Positions 54,437 to 64,000 of a stretch of 64,000 nucleotides of DNA are shown one piece after another. The notes beneath the pieces were generated by a model. The model saw only the letters and a list, made by a program, of their open reading frames with translations, made no database searches and had not been told where the DNA came from. The position numbers were made by a program, and so were the translations under genes. Every line of letters begins with the position of its first letter. Positions within the stretch are counted from its first letter, which is position 1. Source of the stretch: Mycogone perniciosa (lineage: Eukaryota; Ascomycota; Sordariomycetes; Hypocreales; Hypocreaceae); NCBI GenBank assembly GCA_025331125.1, contig JAOALB010000025.1, positions 248,001 to 312,000 of the forward strand. Direction: 5' to 3'.

Positions 54437-56727
54437 GTTCGGACAAGATGATGACACGGGGTCGAGTCCCTTCCAATGACCCATCAGGGGTTACGAGATC
54501 GAGGTGAAGTCTCTTACTCGTAGTTGCTTTCACAATCTGCTCTCACAATATCTGTTTCCAGAGTATTCTGAACATTAAGAGCAAAAGTAATAAAAAACCC
54601 ATTGCGTACATACATGTTATTGAAGGTGAAAATTGAAGAGCAAGTTTTTACTTTGCAGGGTAGTGGTTACTTACCCGCCAGGCTAACACCGAGTCAAAGC
54701 CTTTTCCATGGAACTTTCGAGTTGGCTCTTTCTAAGCCGGAGAATTCGTGATTCGGCTATAGCTCAGTGGCTATCCGGAGTGGATCACGATTATGCGTGC
54801 TTACTCGCAAGCCGGAGGAATAGGGTACGAAGAGCAGACCTGCTACAAAGTACTAGTGGCAGTACGAGTAGTAGAACGGGTAGTAGTACGAGTAGCAGCA
54901 GTTGTTGTTGATGTACGAAGCACATAGGAGCAGGGGAATATGGAACTTGCTAGTGATTTTTTTTCTCAAGGGGTTGAACGCGCGGCTTGGCATCTTACCG
55001 CGAAAGGAACTACCTGTATATCCCAAGAACTTTTTGTTTTTTTGACATGAGAGAGGAGGATTGAAACACGAGCCTTGACTGGTTCGTGCAGCGAAGAAGA
55101 CGTGTTGCTACAGCAGTGACGGCGGATGCCAAGCTGGGTTGAGCATCTGTATAATACTAGCTAGTTCGAAGTACGGAGTAGTTACTATCTACTAAATTGT
55201 TATTTATAGGACTGGGGACTGGGAACTTGTTTTTTTTTTCTTGTCTTCTATATTTTGTGGGCAGCTGAATGGTGCGGCGGCGTTTGTGCCGGGGGTGGAC
55301 GGCACATCCTTGTTCTTTTTCTCCGGGACTGCTGCATAAGGCCATTTCGTATCTGCTGAGATCGACGCCATCGCACGCAGGAAGAGCTGTAGTTCTGTTC
55401 TGTCAAGTGGGCGCGCATGAGCAGAGGCTGGGTGGTGGGTTGATGTGCGTGGACTTGTCTGCAAGTGGCCGTGTTTGCTAATGCGGTGTGACGCGGTGTG
55501 GGACAATGAGTATGTATGTGGGATGTTTTTCTCTCTCTCTCTGTGAAGTGATGGATATTATTATTAGCTTGTAGATTTGTGAGTGAGTGATTGACTGGTG
55601 ATGATATCGCCTTTTTATGGCAGTACGAGTACTGATAGAGTGCCCCGTAGATAGCACTATTCTAACCGGCACTATGAGTTGCAGACGTCATCCTAATGCA
55701 GTAAGTACCAGGTAATATGGAAAAAGGAGGAGCCGCTCAATAGCCGGCGTGGATAACGACTAGCAGAGAGCTCTATCTACAGGTACGGGGTAGTAGTACT
55801 CTATCTATCACGGTCAGCGGGAAGCACGGTGGAAGCACGGTGGAATAGTACATGAAGCTTCAAATCACAGAGCAGCTGCCCTGGAGAGCAATGCGGGAGA
55901 GACACAATGATGGCACAGGTGGTTTCAGGCCGTCGCGCTAAGACTTGGGCAAGACGCTGCACTGCCTCTCCCTGGCGGGTGCCCTCTGCACAGACGGCTG
56001 ATAGGGCGGCGTCATCGTGGCAGCCGGATTTTCTGCTTCTCTATTATTACTCCGTACTCCGTGCCTGGTATACTTTATTTTATTTTTATCAGACTGTTTC
56101 TTCAGAGCGGCAACTAGGACAGCCAATGACTGACTACAAAGCACCAAGTACGAGTACTTCTATCTCTTATTGCAGGAGTGTGGTTGGTAGTAGTATGTAT
56201 GTATGTATGTACATACTCCGTACAGAGGAGTAGTACTGTGCCACACTGCCACCTCCAAACCATAGACAGGCAGGCCTCCACTCTAGTAGCTTACCACCCA
56301 CAGGCAGCTTCCAAGCCATCGCCGTTCGCCTGTCCATAGGCCATTTTTTTGGTCCCTTTCCCTTTTCTTCCCTTTCCCATCTCAGTCCCTGGCCCATTGT
56401 CTCTCTTTTTCTTCCTTCTTCCCTCTTTCGCCCTGCGCCGTTGGCGGACGCACTTTAATTCTTTGCTGATCGAACCGTCGCGGCCAAAATCACGCCCCGA
56501 AGATGCGCGACTTCTGAAAGCCTGCAAAGATCGCCGTCCCCTGGCTTTCGATATCGTTGAATATGCGTCCACGCCTGGTTGGTGGCGAACCCAACTGCCA
56601 GAGCCACCACCACCTTCAGAACCCGACCTGCAGCCGGCATGCTTCTCGACCACCGTTAGCATATGCAAAGGGGAGCTCTGACTGTGCGTCGGCGTCGGCG
56701 TCGGCGTCGGCATCGTTGCTGGCCGCC
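54437..56727. other. intergenic, no gene seen
   Basis: 2.3 kb with GTAGTACGAGTAG-type low complexity near 54850-54900, a (GTAT)4 run at 56193-56210 and GTACGRA motifs near 55172, 56050 and 56215. CT-rich tracts at 56340-56440 probably mark the promoter of the TRP-like gene. A D-arm-like TAGCTCAGTGGCTAT near 54760 lacks the rest of a tRNA. Confidence 0.55.
56687..56715 (+). repeat. (GTCGGC)n hexanucleotide repeat
   Basis: About four and a half hexamers just upstream of the chosen start of the TRP-like gene. In that frame they would encode alternating Ala and Ser, which argues that translation begins after them. Confidence 0.85.
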
Positions 56728-59700
56728 ATGCACTCCCAATCTACTTGTTTGAAATGTCCATCTTTGGAGGGGCGCGAGGCCCACGAGAGATGCGGATGCG
56801 TCACCCGAGCGTGGAGGAGATGGAGCTATCGCAAACACATCACCACTTTGGTTACGCCATCAATACACCTCATAGCCTTCCTGCTTGCCCTCGCCGCCAT
56901 CGCTACACCCGCCGCCGCCGTTCGAATACCCTTCGACAACTGCCTTTCCGACACCTATCGGCTCAACCAACCAACCCTCTTGCAATGGGTGCCCCTGTAT
57001 GCCGATGCTGTCTTCGATACCAATAGCCCGAACCACAACCTTCGCCTTACTGTTTGGGGGAATGTCACTGGCTCGTGGCCCCTCGCCCCTCTGCCTCCTG
57101 CCAATGATCCTTCCTGGACCAACCCGACCCAGACGAACGGCAAAATCGTCCGATCCCCCCAAACGACCGATCTCGCGACGACGCTGATCCGGAGGGTTAA
57201 TGTCCTCAACTATGAGCCGTGGAACGACCGCTCCGACTTTTGCGCCGATAGCTTGGTCAACGGGACGTGTCCACTGGCTCCTAGGTTCGGTAATGTGTAA
57301 GTTGCCATGACCTCCTGTCTGCTACTGCTGATGGGCATGTGATGGCTGCTAACTACAGTCTTTATAGCGATATCCCCTATGGGCTTCCGTCAGTGAACTT
57401 GTCCCACGATTTCTTCGCTTCATATGCGTTTTCTTCCTTCGTCACGACGTTCCTCATCCTCAACGGAGACGCACAGGTGACCAACCTTGGATGCATTTCG
57501 ACCACTATCACTCCAGATCTAGGAAGCCTCTCTGGGGTATTGAAATTCATGCCCCTCCTCGTTCTACTATTCGCTGGGTTTGCTGTCCCCTTGGCTGGAA
57601 TGTGGAGCCCCTGGGGGACAACAGATATCTTTCATTGGACTTCCAACTATGGACGTGATGCCGACCTTTTGAGGCTTGTAACCCCTGGCTTTGGAGACTG
57701 CCTGCAGTACATCCAGTTTATCGCCCTGACTGGTGCGCTAAGCCTTGACTACCCCGGATTTTTTCAGCCTATCGTCAGTCAGGTGGGCTGGTCATCTCTC
57801 ATGTTCAACCAAAGCTTCGTATCCAAAACCCCGCCATGGCACAGCGTGGTTGATGGCATATACGTGACCAAGCCTAATACAACCTACGGCCTGCTGGTGC
57901 AGGGACAACTCATCGGCATGTCCGAGGGCCAGGACATATGGCCAGGGATGATGATATGGCTCTGTGTCATCATTGTAGCCGTCTGTGTTCTTATCCAGGC
58001 CGGATTCGCGGTCCAGTGGATCTATCGCAGGCTCAAGAAGTCGTCAGAGGAAGACCTACGGGAAAAGAACATCCCGTTCGTCATTGGTAATGTGGTGCGC
58101 ATCGTGTTCAACTTCATGTTGATACCCATTGTGGCATTGTCCTCGTTTCAGCTCGTGATTGCTGCCGACTCTCCACCTTACACCGTCGCCTTGGCTGCTG
58201 TGACTCTTGCACTGCTCATAGGCTTTGCATCTTGGCTTCTCTATCTTATCATCAGCACACGACCAAAGTCGGTCCTGTTCGACGACTTGCCCACTGTTCT
58301 GCGTTATGGGCCACTGTACAACACATATGGGGATGATGTTGCTGCCTTCGCTCTCATTCCTCTTCTCCTCAACTTTATTCGAGGCATCGCGATTGGTGCC
58401 ATTCAGCTTAGTGGTGTCGCGCAAGTTGTGCTTCTTGCCATCTGCGAAGTTATCCAGATCCTCATGACTTGTGCGCTTCGACCCTTCCAGTCAGCTACGT
58501 CGATGAATGCTTATCATACCCTCTTCTCTACTCTTCGCTTGGTTATCATCATGCTCATGGTTGCTTTTGCGCCTAGTCTGGGCGTCACTGAAGGTCCTAA
58601 AGGATGGATTGGATACGTCATTCTACTTCTTCATGCTTGTGTACTGGTGTTTGGTTTCTTCCTTGGCGCCATTCAAACGATTATAGAGGTGGTGGCGCGC
58701 CTCTTGGGAGCTGGTGGAGATGATATAACCGGCTTGACACGAGGTGGGCTGTCCAAGATCTTTGGCATGCGGCAACTATCACGGAGAGTCAATCACCGCC
58801 AGGGACCGTCTCGTGCCAGTCAACTATCTACTGCAGCCATGCTGAATGCCGACGATGGAGGCAAGTATGGCTATGTAATGCCCAGTGGCAGGATCCGAAG
58901 CGGGTCAGTAGCCAGCCTTAGCGGCGTGGTTACTCACCATCGGCATAGGAGCAGCTCTGGCTTCGATAGTATGTACTCGACTGCACATCGCAATATGGAC
59001 AGCGGAAGTTCATACATGCCGGGCACCCCAGGCGAGGCCAGTACATTCTCGTTTCTCGCATCACCCACTGCCGCACGTCATGGGCCTCCTGGACTCGTTC
59101 TAGAGGCATCAGACCCCTACTACCGCCCTCCACGGCGGCGACGTGAGACCGTAGGAGATTCGGGCCCCGATACACAGCGCGGGTCACTCACCATCGAACC
59201 CGCTGCCCAAGCCGAAGTCGCGGAGATGCCTACGGAAGTCTCGCGGGGGGTTACTCCGGCACCCGGGAATTTTTCCATTAGCTTCCCTGCTAACCGACCT
59301 GATTATTCGACGCGAGAGGTTGACTTTTATTATGGTGTTCGTGGACCTGCATTGAACTCCGAAGGCCCAGGTCGGAGGCTAGGGACAGGCCCAGCAGATC
59401 CGACCGGTCCAGTGGCAACAGCAGCAGGCTGGGTTCGCGGTCTATTCGGCGGCAAGAGAAAAGAAAAGGGCAAGGGGTTCGAAGTTGTCCGAAGTGCGAG
59501 AATGCCGCCTGCGATGATGGCTCGAAATGCCGGCTTTGAGACCCCGCCTGAGGGCATTCCTGTCGCGATGGGTGTCATTAGGAGTGGGCCGATTGACTCT
59601 GATGATGACGAGCCCCAAGTTGAGCGGCCGAAGCATCGAGAAGGTGACTTGCTAACTGACAATGGAGATCCACAGTCGGACCCTGAAGATCCTGAAGATC

Positions 59701-60251
59701 CTGATAGTCCAGTTACTGAACGGCTCCCCCGAGGGCGGCTGTCTCAGGCTTTTGAGTCAACGTTGAAGAGGCCAAGTACCTCACATTCCGAGGATGGTGA
59801 CGAAGGGGATATGTCTGATGTTGACCTCGATGCCCCTGAAATCCCGCGCAAGAGCTCTAAGCGACACTCAGGCGTCATGGATCACAGTCACACCCCATCT
59901 CTCAGCGCTGTGGAATCGGAGTCGCTGCCTCCTAGAAGCCGGGGTTCTGTATCAGGAGGCGTGCAGCTCAACACGTCGGCCTTGTTGCCACGCCTTCCTT
60001 TCGATCGTCAAGGGTCTGACAGGCGTCTATCTTCGAAATCATCTTTCGACTTCCGCCAAGAGCTGACAAATATAAATCTTGGCGATGAACAGAACGAGAG
60101 TCCGACCAGTCTCGGACACGTTCCTCATCATAGCATCAGCAAGATCGACCCAGGCCATGGCGAGGTTGATCTGCTGGGCGACTCAGCTGAGGTTGTGAAC
60201 GAGAGTTCGGCCAAGAGCTCAGCCAAGAGCTCGACCAGGAAGAAACGCTGA
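56728..60251 (+). CDS. TRP-like/ML-domain membrane protein (Flc/Pkd2-related family)
   Basis: Exons 56728-57296 and 57359-60251 with a 62-nt intron give 1153 aa. A signal peptide (about 36-63, LIAFLLALAAIATPAAAV) is followed by a luminal ML-like lipid-binding domain with CLSDTYRLNQPTLLQWVPLYADAVFD and a Cys pair later (DFCADSLVNGTC). The join reads RFGNVLYSDIPYGLPS. Then come about nine membrane segments (about 230-650), including LKFMPLLVLLFAGFAVPLAGMWSPWGT and the conserved RYGPLYNTYGDD. A long, charged, Ser/Asp-rich cytoplasmic tail of about 480 residues ends in short SSAKSS repeats. This family in fungi acts in calcium and sterol or flavin handling at ER and plasma membrane. An ATG at 56563 in the same frame would add an unrelated low-complexity leader. 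Confidence 0.88.
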
Positions 60252-61444
60252 TCAGCAATCTATTTTTAATATCTACAAGCCTGATTCAGTCATCCGCAAT
60301 CACGACCGCAACATTTCACGCATTTGTTCTACCTCCAAGGTATTTTGGCATGTTTGGTGGCCTTCTTTTGGTTGTTTTTGTGTTGGATGCATAGATTCAA
60401 TGACCATACTCTATCAAGTGACATAATACAGAGCGCCAATGATACGGAGGTTAGTTCTACTTTCAGGGTCAGGGTTGATACAGAAAATTTGGGGTTCGAA
60501 AGGGAGGGATGAGGTAGTTGGCGTTTTTGGGTTATTGGATGAATATTTAATGCTACCGTATTGTCACAGTGGTTGCACAACAAATGTTGGGGTTGTCTCT
60601 TTGGATGAGAGATGAACATTGTACATAATGAAATGGTTTGGGTTTTTTTTTGCCTGCAAAGGCATGGCTGGGAGATTGGATATATACGTAATTAATACGG
60701 CGAAACGTTGGCTGGACATCTGTCTAGTTATGACGTGCTGCTAATGACATGAAAGCATTGAAAAAGTTATTCTATGATTGGCCCTGATGGAAGCATGAGG
60801 AGATGACTTTCGAGTTGGAGTGTGTTTCTACTAGATTGATGTGCTCCTTCGTTTCGGCTTGGTGTAACAAGAGGATATACGATATTGTAGATAACAACGA
60901 GCTATAGAGACTAACCCCTGAAAACCCTCCACGATGACTTGATTCTAACAGATGAGACGTTGTTTAACTGACAGAGCTGGATGAACCTGCTGAAAAGGGC
61001 GAGAGAGGTCCAGAATCTCTTGTTAGGAAGGCCCATGACTGTTACAGACACAGAGAGTATAGTGACACAGATTCCCTGGTGGGTCAGGCCATACCCGAGG
61101 CATTCATACAAAGTAGATGATACGACTTGTGGGATAGTGTCTTGACTACATAAATAACTCCATCTATATGGGCCGCCAGCTCATGGTATACATACATAAT
61201 GAACTGATCCTGATCGAGTACTTCGTACCCCATCCAACCTTTCTTCCTACATGGCAACCATCTTCGATACGAACACCGTGGCCAAACGGGGCTGAAGCAT
61301 GCTTTCTCGTATACTCAAGGTGGGCGGGCACCAATAGGGGCAGCTACTGACCCAAGACAAGACCTATGCTCACATCCACAAGCTTGATTCGTAGACCCTC
61401 CGTATCCTAGTGGGATTGATCTGCACATCCTGAAGTCATGCGCC
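60252..61444. other. convergent intergenic region
   Basis: Between the 3' ends of the TRP-like and exonuclease genes. No gene seen; a GTACTTCGTAC motif lies near 61219. Confidence 0.6.
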
Positions 61445-63640
61445 TTATTTGACGCTGATGAATCCAATTCCTGATCTCGCCTTCTGGACGGCCCGCTTCA
61501 GAGCTTGCTCCTCCACATCAGTCCACTTCACGCTCAGCTCGTCCCACTTCATGCCCGGCGTGTTGTACTCCTTGCGCCACTGGGCGTGCATCTGCTGCAA
61601 CTGGGCCATCCTGCGAGGATCGCCGGAGCCGCTGTAGAGAATAAAGCCGGTGCAGGGAGGCAGCGCAGCATTAATACGAACAAGGCGTTCCGTAAGATGC
61701 GTCAAAGCCAGCTCCAAAGGTGAGACATCGTCACCTGCATCACCGACGGCTTGTGCCGCCGCATCGGACTCCAGCGGGCCGCCATCGCTGTTGGTGTTTT
61801 CCACCCTATTTTTGTTCCACCACCCTTGCAATGCTTCTAGTTCCCGCATACGAGCCCAAACGAAGTCGACTCCACCACCCCTGATTTCTAGCCCATCTTC
61901 GTCGCCAACGACAGCTCGGATGACATTCTTCGTGACCTCTTCATCGGACCTGCATCCGAGTTGATACGTGGCTCCTGCTCCAAGGCCCTTTGATGGATCG
62001 CCCCAATCAACGGCTGCACTCGTCTTGCCGATTTCAACACCGCCGAGAGCTGCGTCGCCTCCCTGAGCTTTGTAAGTTGTCCCGGCACGTGCCAGTCGGC
62101 GGAACAGGTTTTCGCCCTGTGCATCAGATGTGCCCCACAGCTTGCCCTTTTCACACTTTTGCTTGATAAGGTCGAGGCACGTCTTGGCGTCTTCGATACT
62201 GTTGTGGCCTAGGGCATCACCTTTTTGGATTTCGCGTGATAGGTATTTCTGGGCAAGCCACTTGAGGGAGGATTTCAGGGGAGGGCCACGGGGATGAGGG
62301 TATGAGATCGAGGTATCGACAATGAAGGGATGGGCTATTTGGATTGCTTTCGTGTCAGACTCTAGAGAGTGTCCGACGAGGATTGTGCGGGGATGTAGGA
62401 TCTTGAGCAACTTCTCCTGGATGTCACGGAGCGTCGTCGTAACAGGTGCTAGCATCTCCTCAGTAATACCAGAGAACCGAGTGACGTAGTCGGTAATGGG
62501 TTTATCAGGCTTGACAAGCTCATCCAGCACGACATCGCCATCCCAATTGACAAGACTGATGCGTGTCAAGGAAAACTCGCTCTCGCCCGTCATGCACATC
62601 TCGCAATCCAGGGCCAAGACTTCTCGGCCGGCTGTGACGCTGCCTTGCTGGATCTCTGCTTCGGGGACATCGCCGTCCTCGAGCTTTTCAACCTTTGTAA
62701 CAACCCAACCCTTTGGGGCGACGAAATTTTCACGTCGCTCGCCTTCTGGTAGTAAAGCAGGGTGAATCACGTAGCCATTATCTGTCAGCTCATTAGCGGA
62801 AGCAAGAAACTCTGTGATGCGTGTTCTCTCGTTCTTCCACCCATGGGGCTCTTTCGCCGGCTTGACACCGCCCTTTTGGGATGTCTTCTCTTTAGGAACT
62901 GGGGCTGTTAGAAAAGCGGTCATTGGGGAATGCATCTTTGCATGCTTATCATCGCCTGGCGTCCTAACCGGCCATAGATGGGGAAACATGTCGGCAAAGG
63001 GTTGCAGCGTCTTCGGCAGCTTCTCCTTTTTTAGTGGCCGAGGGTAGTAATCATCTGGTGAGGTGGCGAGGTGAGCCTTTTCGTTGCCTTCCTCATCTCT
63101 CAACTCGTTGAAAGTTGCATAGTCAACGCCCTCCTTAAATAGGGCCTCTTCGAGCCCAGGAACCATAATGGCCACAATCTTTCTGAACTGGGGACGATGA
63201 GAGATGCCGACCCATTGCGGTCCTGTACCATCCGCAAAGATGTAGGTGATTAGGTCGCGCAGATTGTTAAGGTTGATCTTGGACTGAAGACGGGCATTGG
63301 GGGAAAAGGTTATGCTTGGATAGCCTCCTTTGCCAGGGCGAGGCACCTTCTTAGCCTTCTTGTTTGGCCTTGTGACGGTCTGCCATTCGCCTTCGCCATC
63401 TCCCTGATCGTCTGCATCGTGAGGGCTCGGCCTTTTAAGGCTGCCCTCACTCTGGTTCAGGGAGGCCGTCTCAGCGGCGTCATCGTTCGCGGTGCTGGCC
63501 ATTTCCGGTTTACCGTGCTTGTCCTCTCTTCTGTCTTCTGGCTGTTCGGCAATGACCTGATCAGTCCTGTTGGCGACAGAGAATATTCCCAAGATGCTGA
63601 GGGTGATGTCTTTGGCGTGCTGTAGGATGTCCCAAAGCAT
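61445..63640 (-). CDS. DEDDh RNA exonuclease, REX1/Rnh70 type
   Basis: Single exon from the first ATG at 63640, 731 aa. An acidic and basic N-terminal region (to about 110) carries PNKKAKKVPRPGKGG, a likely nuclear localisation signal. The exonuclease domain spans about 340-500: LALDCEMCMTGESEFSLTRIS (Asp345, Glu347), GHSLESDTKAI (Asp429) and GHNSIEDAKTCLDL (His479, Asp484). All five residues of the DEDDh site are present. Rex1-type enzymes trim the 3' ends of 5S rRNA, 5.8S rRNA and tRNA precursors in the nucleus. A C-terminal extension of about 200 residues ends KARSGIGFISVK. The frame is open seven codons upstream to a TTG, and CAG directly precedes the ATG, so an upstream exon is possible. 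Confidence 0.9.
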   Translation of the reverse strand: MLWDILQHAKDITLSILGIFSVANRTDQVIAEQPEDRREDKHGKPEMASTANDDAAETASLNQSEGSLKRPSPHDADDQGDGEGEWQTVTRPNKKAKKVPRPGKGGYPSITFSPNARLQSKINLNNLRDLITYIFADGTGPQWVGISHRPQFRKIVAIMVPGLEEALFKEGVDYATFNELRDEEGNEKAHLATSPDDYYPRPLKKEKLPKTLQPFADMFPHLWPVRTPGDDKHAKMHSPMTAFLTAPVPKEKTSQKGGVKPAKEPHGWKNERTRITEFLASANELTDNGYVIHPALLPEGERRENFVAPKGWVVTKVEKLEDGDVPEAEIQQGSVTAGREVLALDCEMCMTGESEFSLTRISLVNWDGDVVLDELVKPDKPITDYVTRFSGITEEMLAPVTTTLRDIQEKLLKILHPRTILVGHSLESDTKAIQIAHPFIVDTSISYPHPRGPPLKSSLKWLAQKYLSREIQKGDALGHNSIEDAKTCLDLIKQKCEKGKLWGTSDAQGENLFRRLARAGTTYKAQGGDAALGGVEIGKTSAAVDWGDPSKGLGAGATYQLGCRSDEEVTKNVIRAVVGDEDGLEIRGGGVDFVWARMRELEALQGWWNKNRVENTNSDGGPLESDAAAQAVGDAGDDVSPLELALTHLTERLVRINAALPPCTGFILYSGSGDPRRMAQLQQMHAQWRKEYNTPGMKWDELSVKWTDVEEQALKRAVQKARSGIGFISVK

Positions 63641-64000
63641 GCTCTGTAGGGCGCCAGTCAAGAACAGCCAAGAGTCACTACAGTGACAGGTTTAGTATGC
63701 TCGCCGTAGGTGTTCAGATACACCTCGGGATGGATGGGCTTTGCGAAAATGCAAAGAGCGATTCAATCTGAATTCTCCATTGCTGCTATGAGGAATGGTG
63801 ATGAAAAACAAATGATTGAGCTAGGGAGATAGGTACTACTTTGCATGTACCACAGCCTTATCTTATCGCAGAGCTGGAGAGCTGTACGGTGAGTGGCCAA
63901 TCAGACGACAGCTTCGACGACAAGGTCATCCGCGACTCCAGACTCTTTACGAGTACGCGATTCCCAGCAAAGTCTATCTATCAGCATCAGCAGTCGAAGG
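63641..64000. other. upstream region of the exonuclease gene
   Basis: No open frame of note; it presumably holds the promoter of the REX1-type gene and perhaps a short 5' exon beyond my ability to place. Confidence 0.5.

Noticed and set aside
54745..54830. tRNA-like segment with TAGCTCAGTGGCTAT resembling a D arm
   Set aside because: No T arm with a GGTTCGA-type loop follows at the right distance and the ends do not form an acceptor stem.

Overview
The window is nuclear DNA of a filamentous ascomycete (Pezizomycotina). Sordariomycetes, probably Hypocreales, is my inference from gene content and sequence style. Genes on both strands carry short introns (mostly 47-66 nt, GT...AG). Many encode conserved fungal housekeeping proteins. 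The long intergenic stretches are peppered with short GTAC-GRA-GTAC motifs. I see no bacterial, viral or organellar segment.

Layout from left to right: a possible gene start running off the left edge (-); V-ATPase subunit H (-); a Cys-rich single-span membrane protein (+); ribosomal protein L9 (-). Next comes an accessory island of about 7 kb (7.4-13.4 kb). It holds a dead Tc1/mariner transposon, an unidentified eroded remnant, an NLR-like gene (phosphorylase-fold domain, NACHT, ankyrin repeats) broken by one in-frame TAG, and an AT-rich stretch. Then follow VPS26 (+), the nucleoporin Nup160/Nup120 (-), RAD51 (-), an HSP30-type small heat-shock protein (-) and a protein with an RRM and a YTH domain (-). 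A 6.3 kb gene-poor stretch ends at a small coiled-coil gene with 21-bp tandem repeats (+). After it come proteasome subunit beta-6 (-) and the PI 4-kinase STT4 (+), sharing a 330-bp divergent promoter, then a Mn-type CDF metal transporter (-). A second gene-poor stretch of 4.7 kb precedes a large disordered conserved fungal protein (+), lumazine synthase (-) and a MutL-family protein resembling Mlh2/PMS1 (+), the last two divergent. The window ends with a TRP-like/ML-domain membrane protein (+) and an REX1-type exonuclease (-).

Most genes are unrelated housekeeping functions: vacuolar acidification, retromer, nuclear pore, recombination and mismatch repair, m6A reading, proteasome, phosphoinositide and riboflavin synthesis, RNA processing. 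I see no biosynthetic cluster. The points most worth a second look are the NLR-like gene with its heptad-encoding minisatellite and lone nonsense codon, a second unrelated gene whose coiled coil is also built on a 21-bp minisatellite, and the dispersed GTACGRA heptanucleotide family, which forms perfect palindromes and is absent from the coding exons I inspected. Exon boundaries were placed by hand from splice consensus, reading-frame continuity and remembered family sequence.
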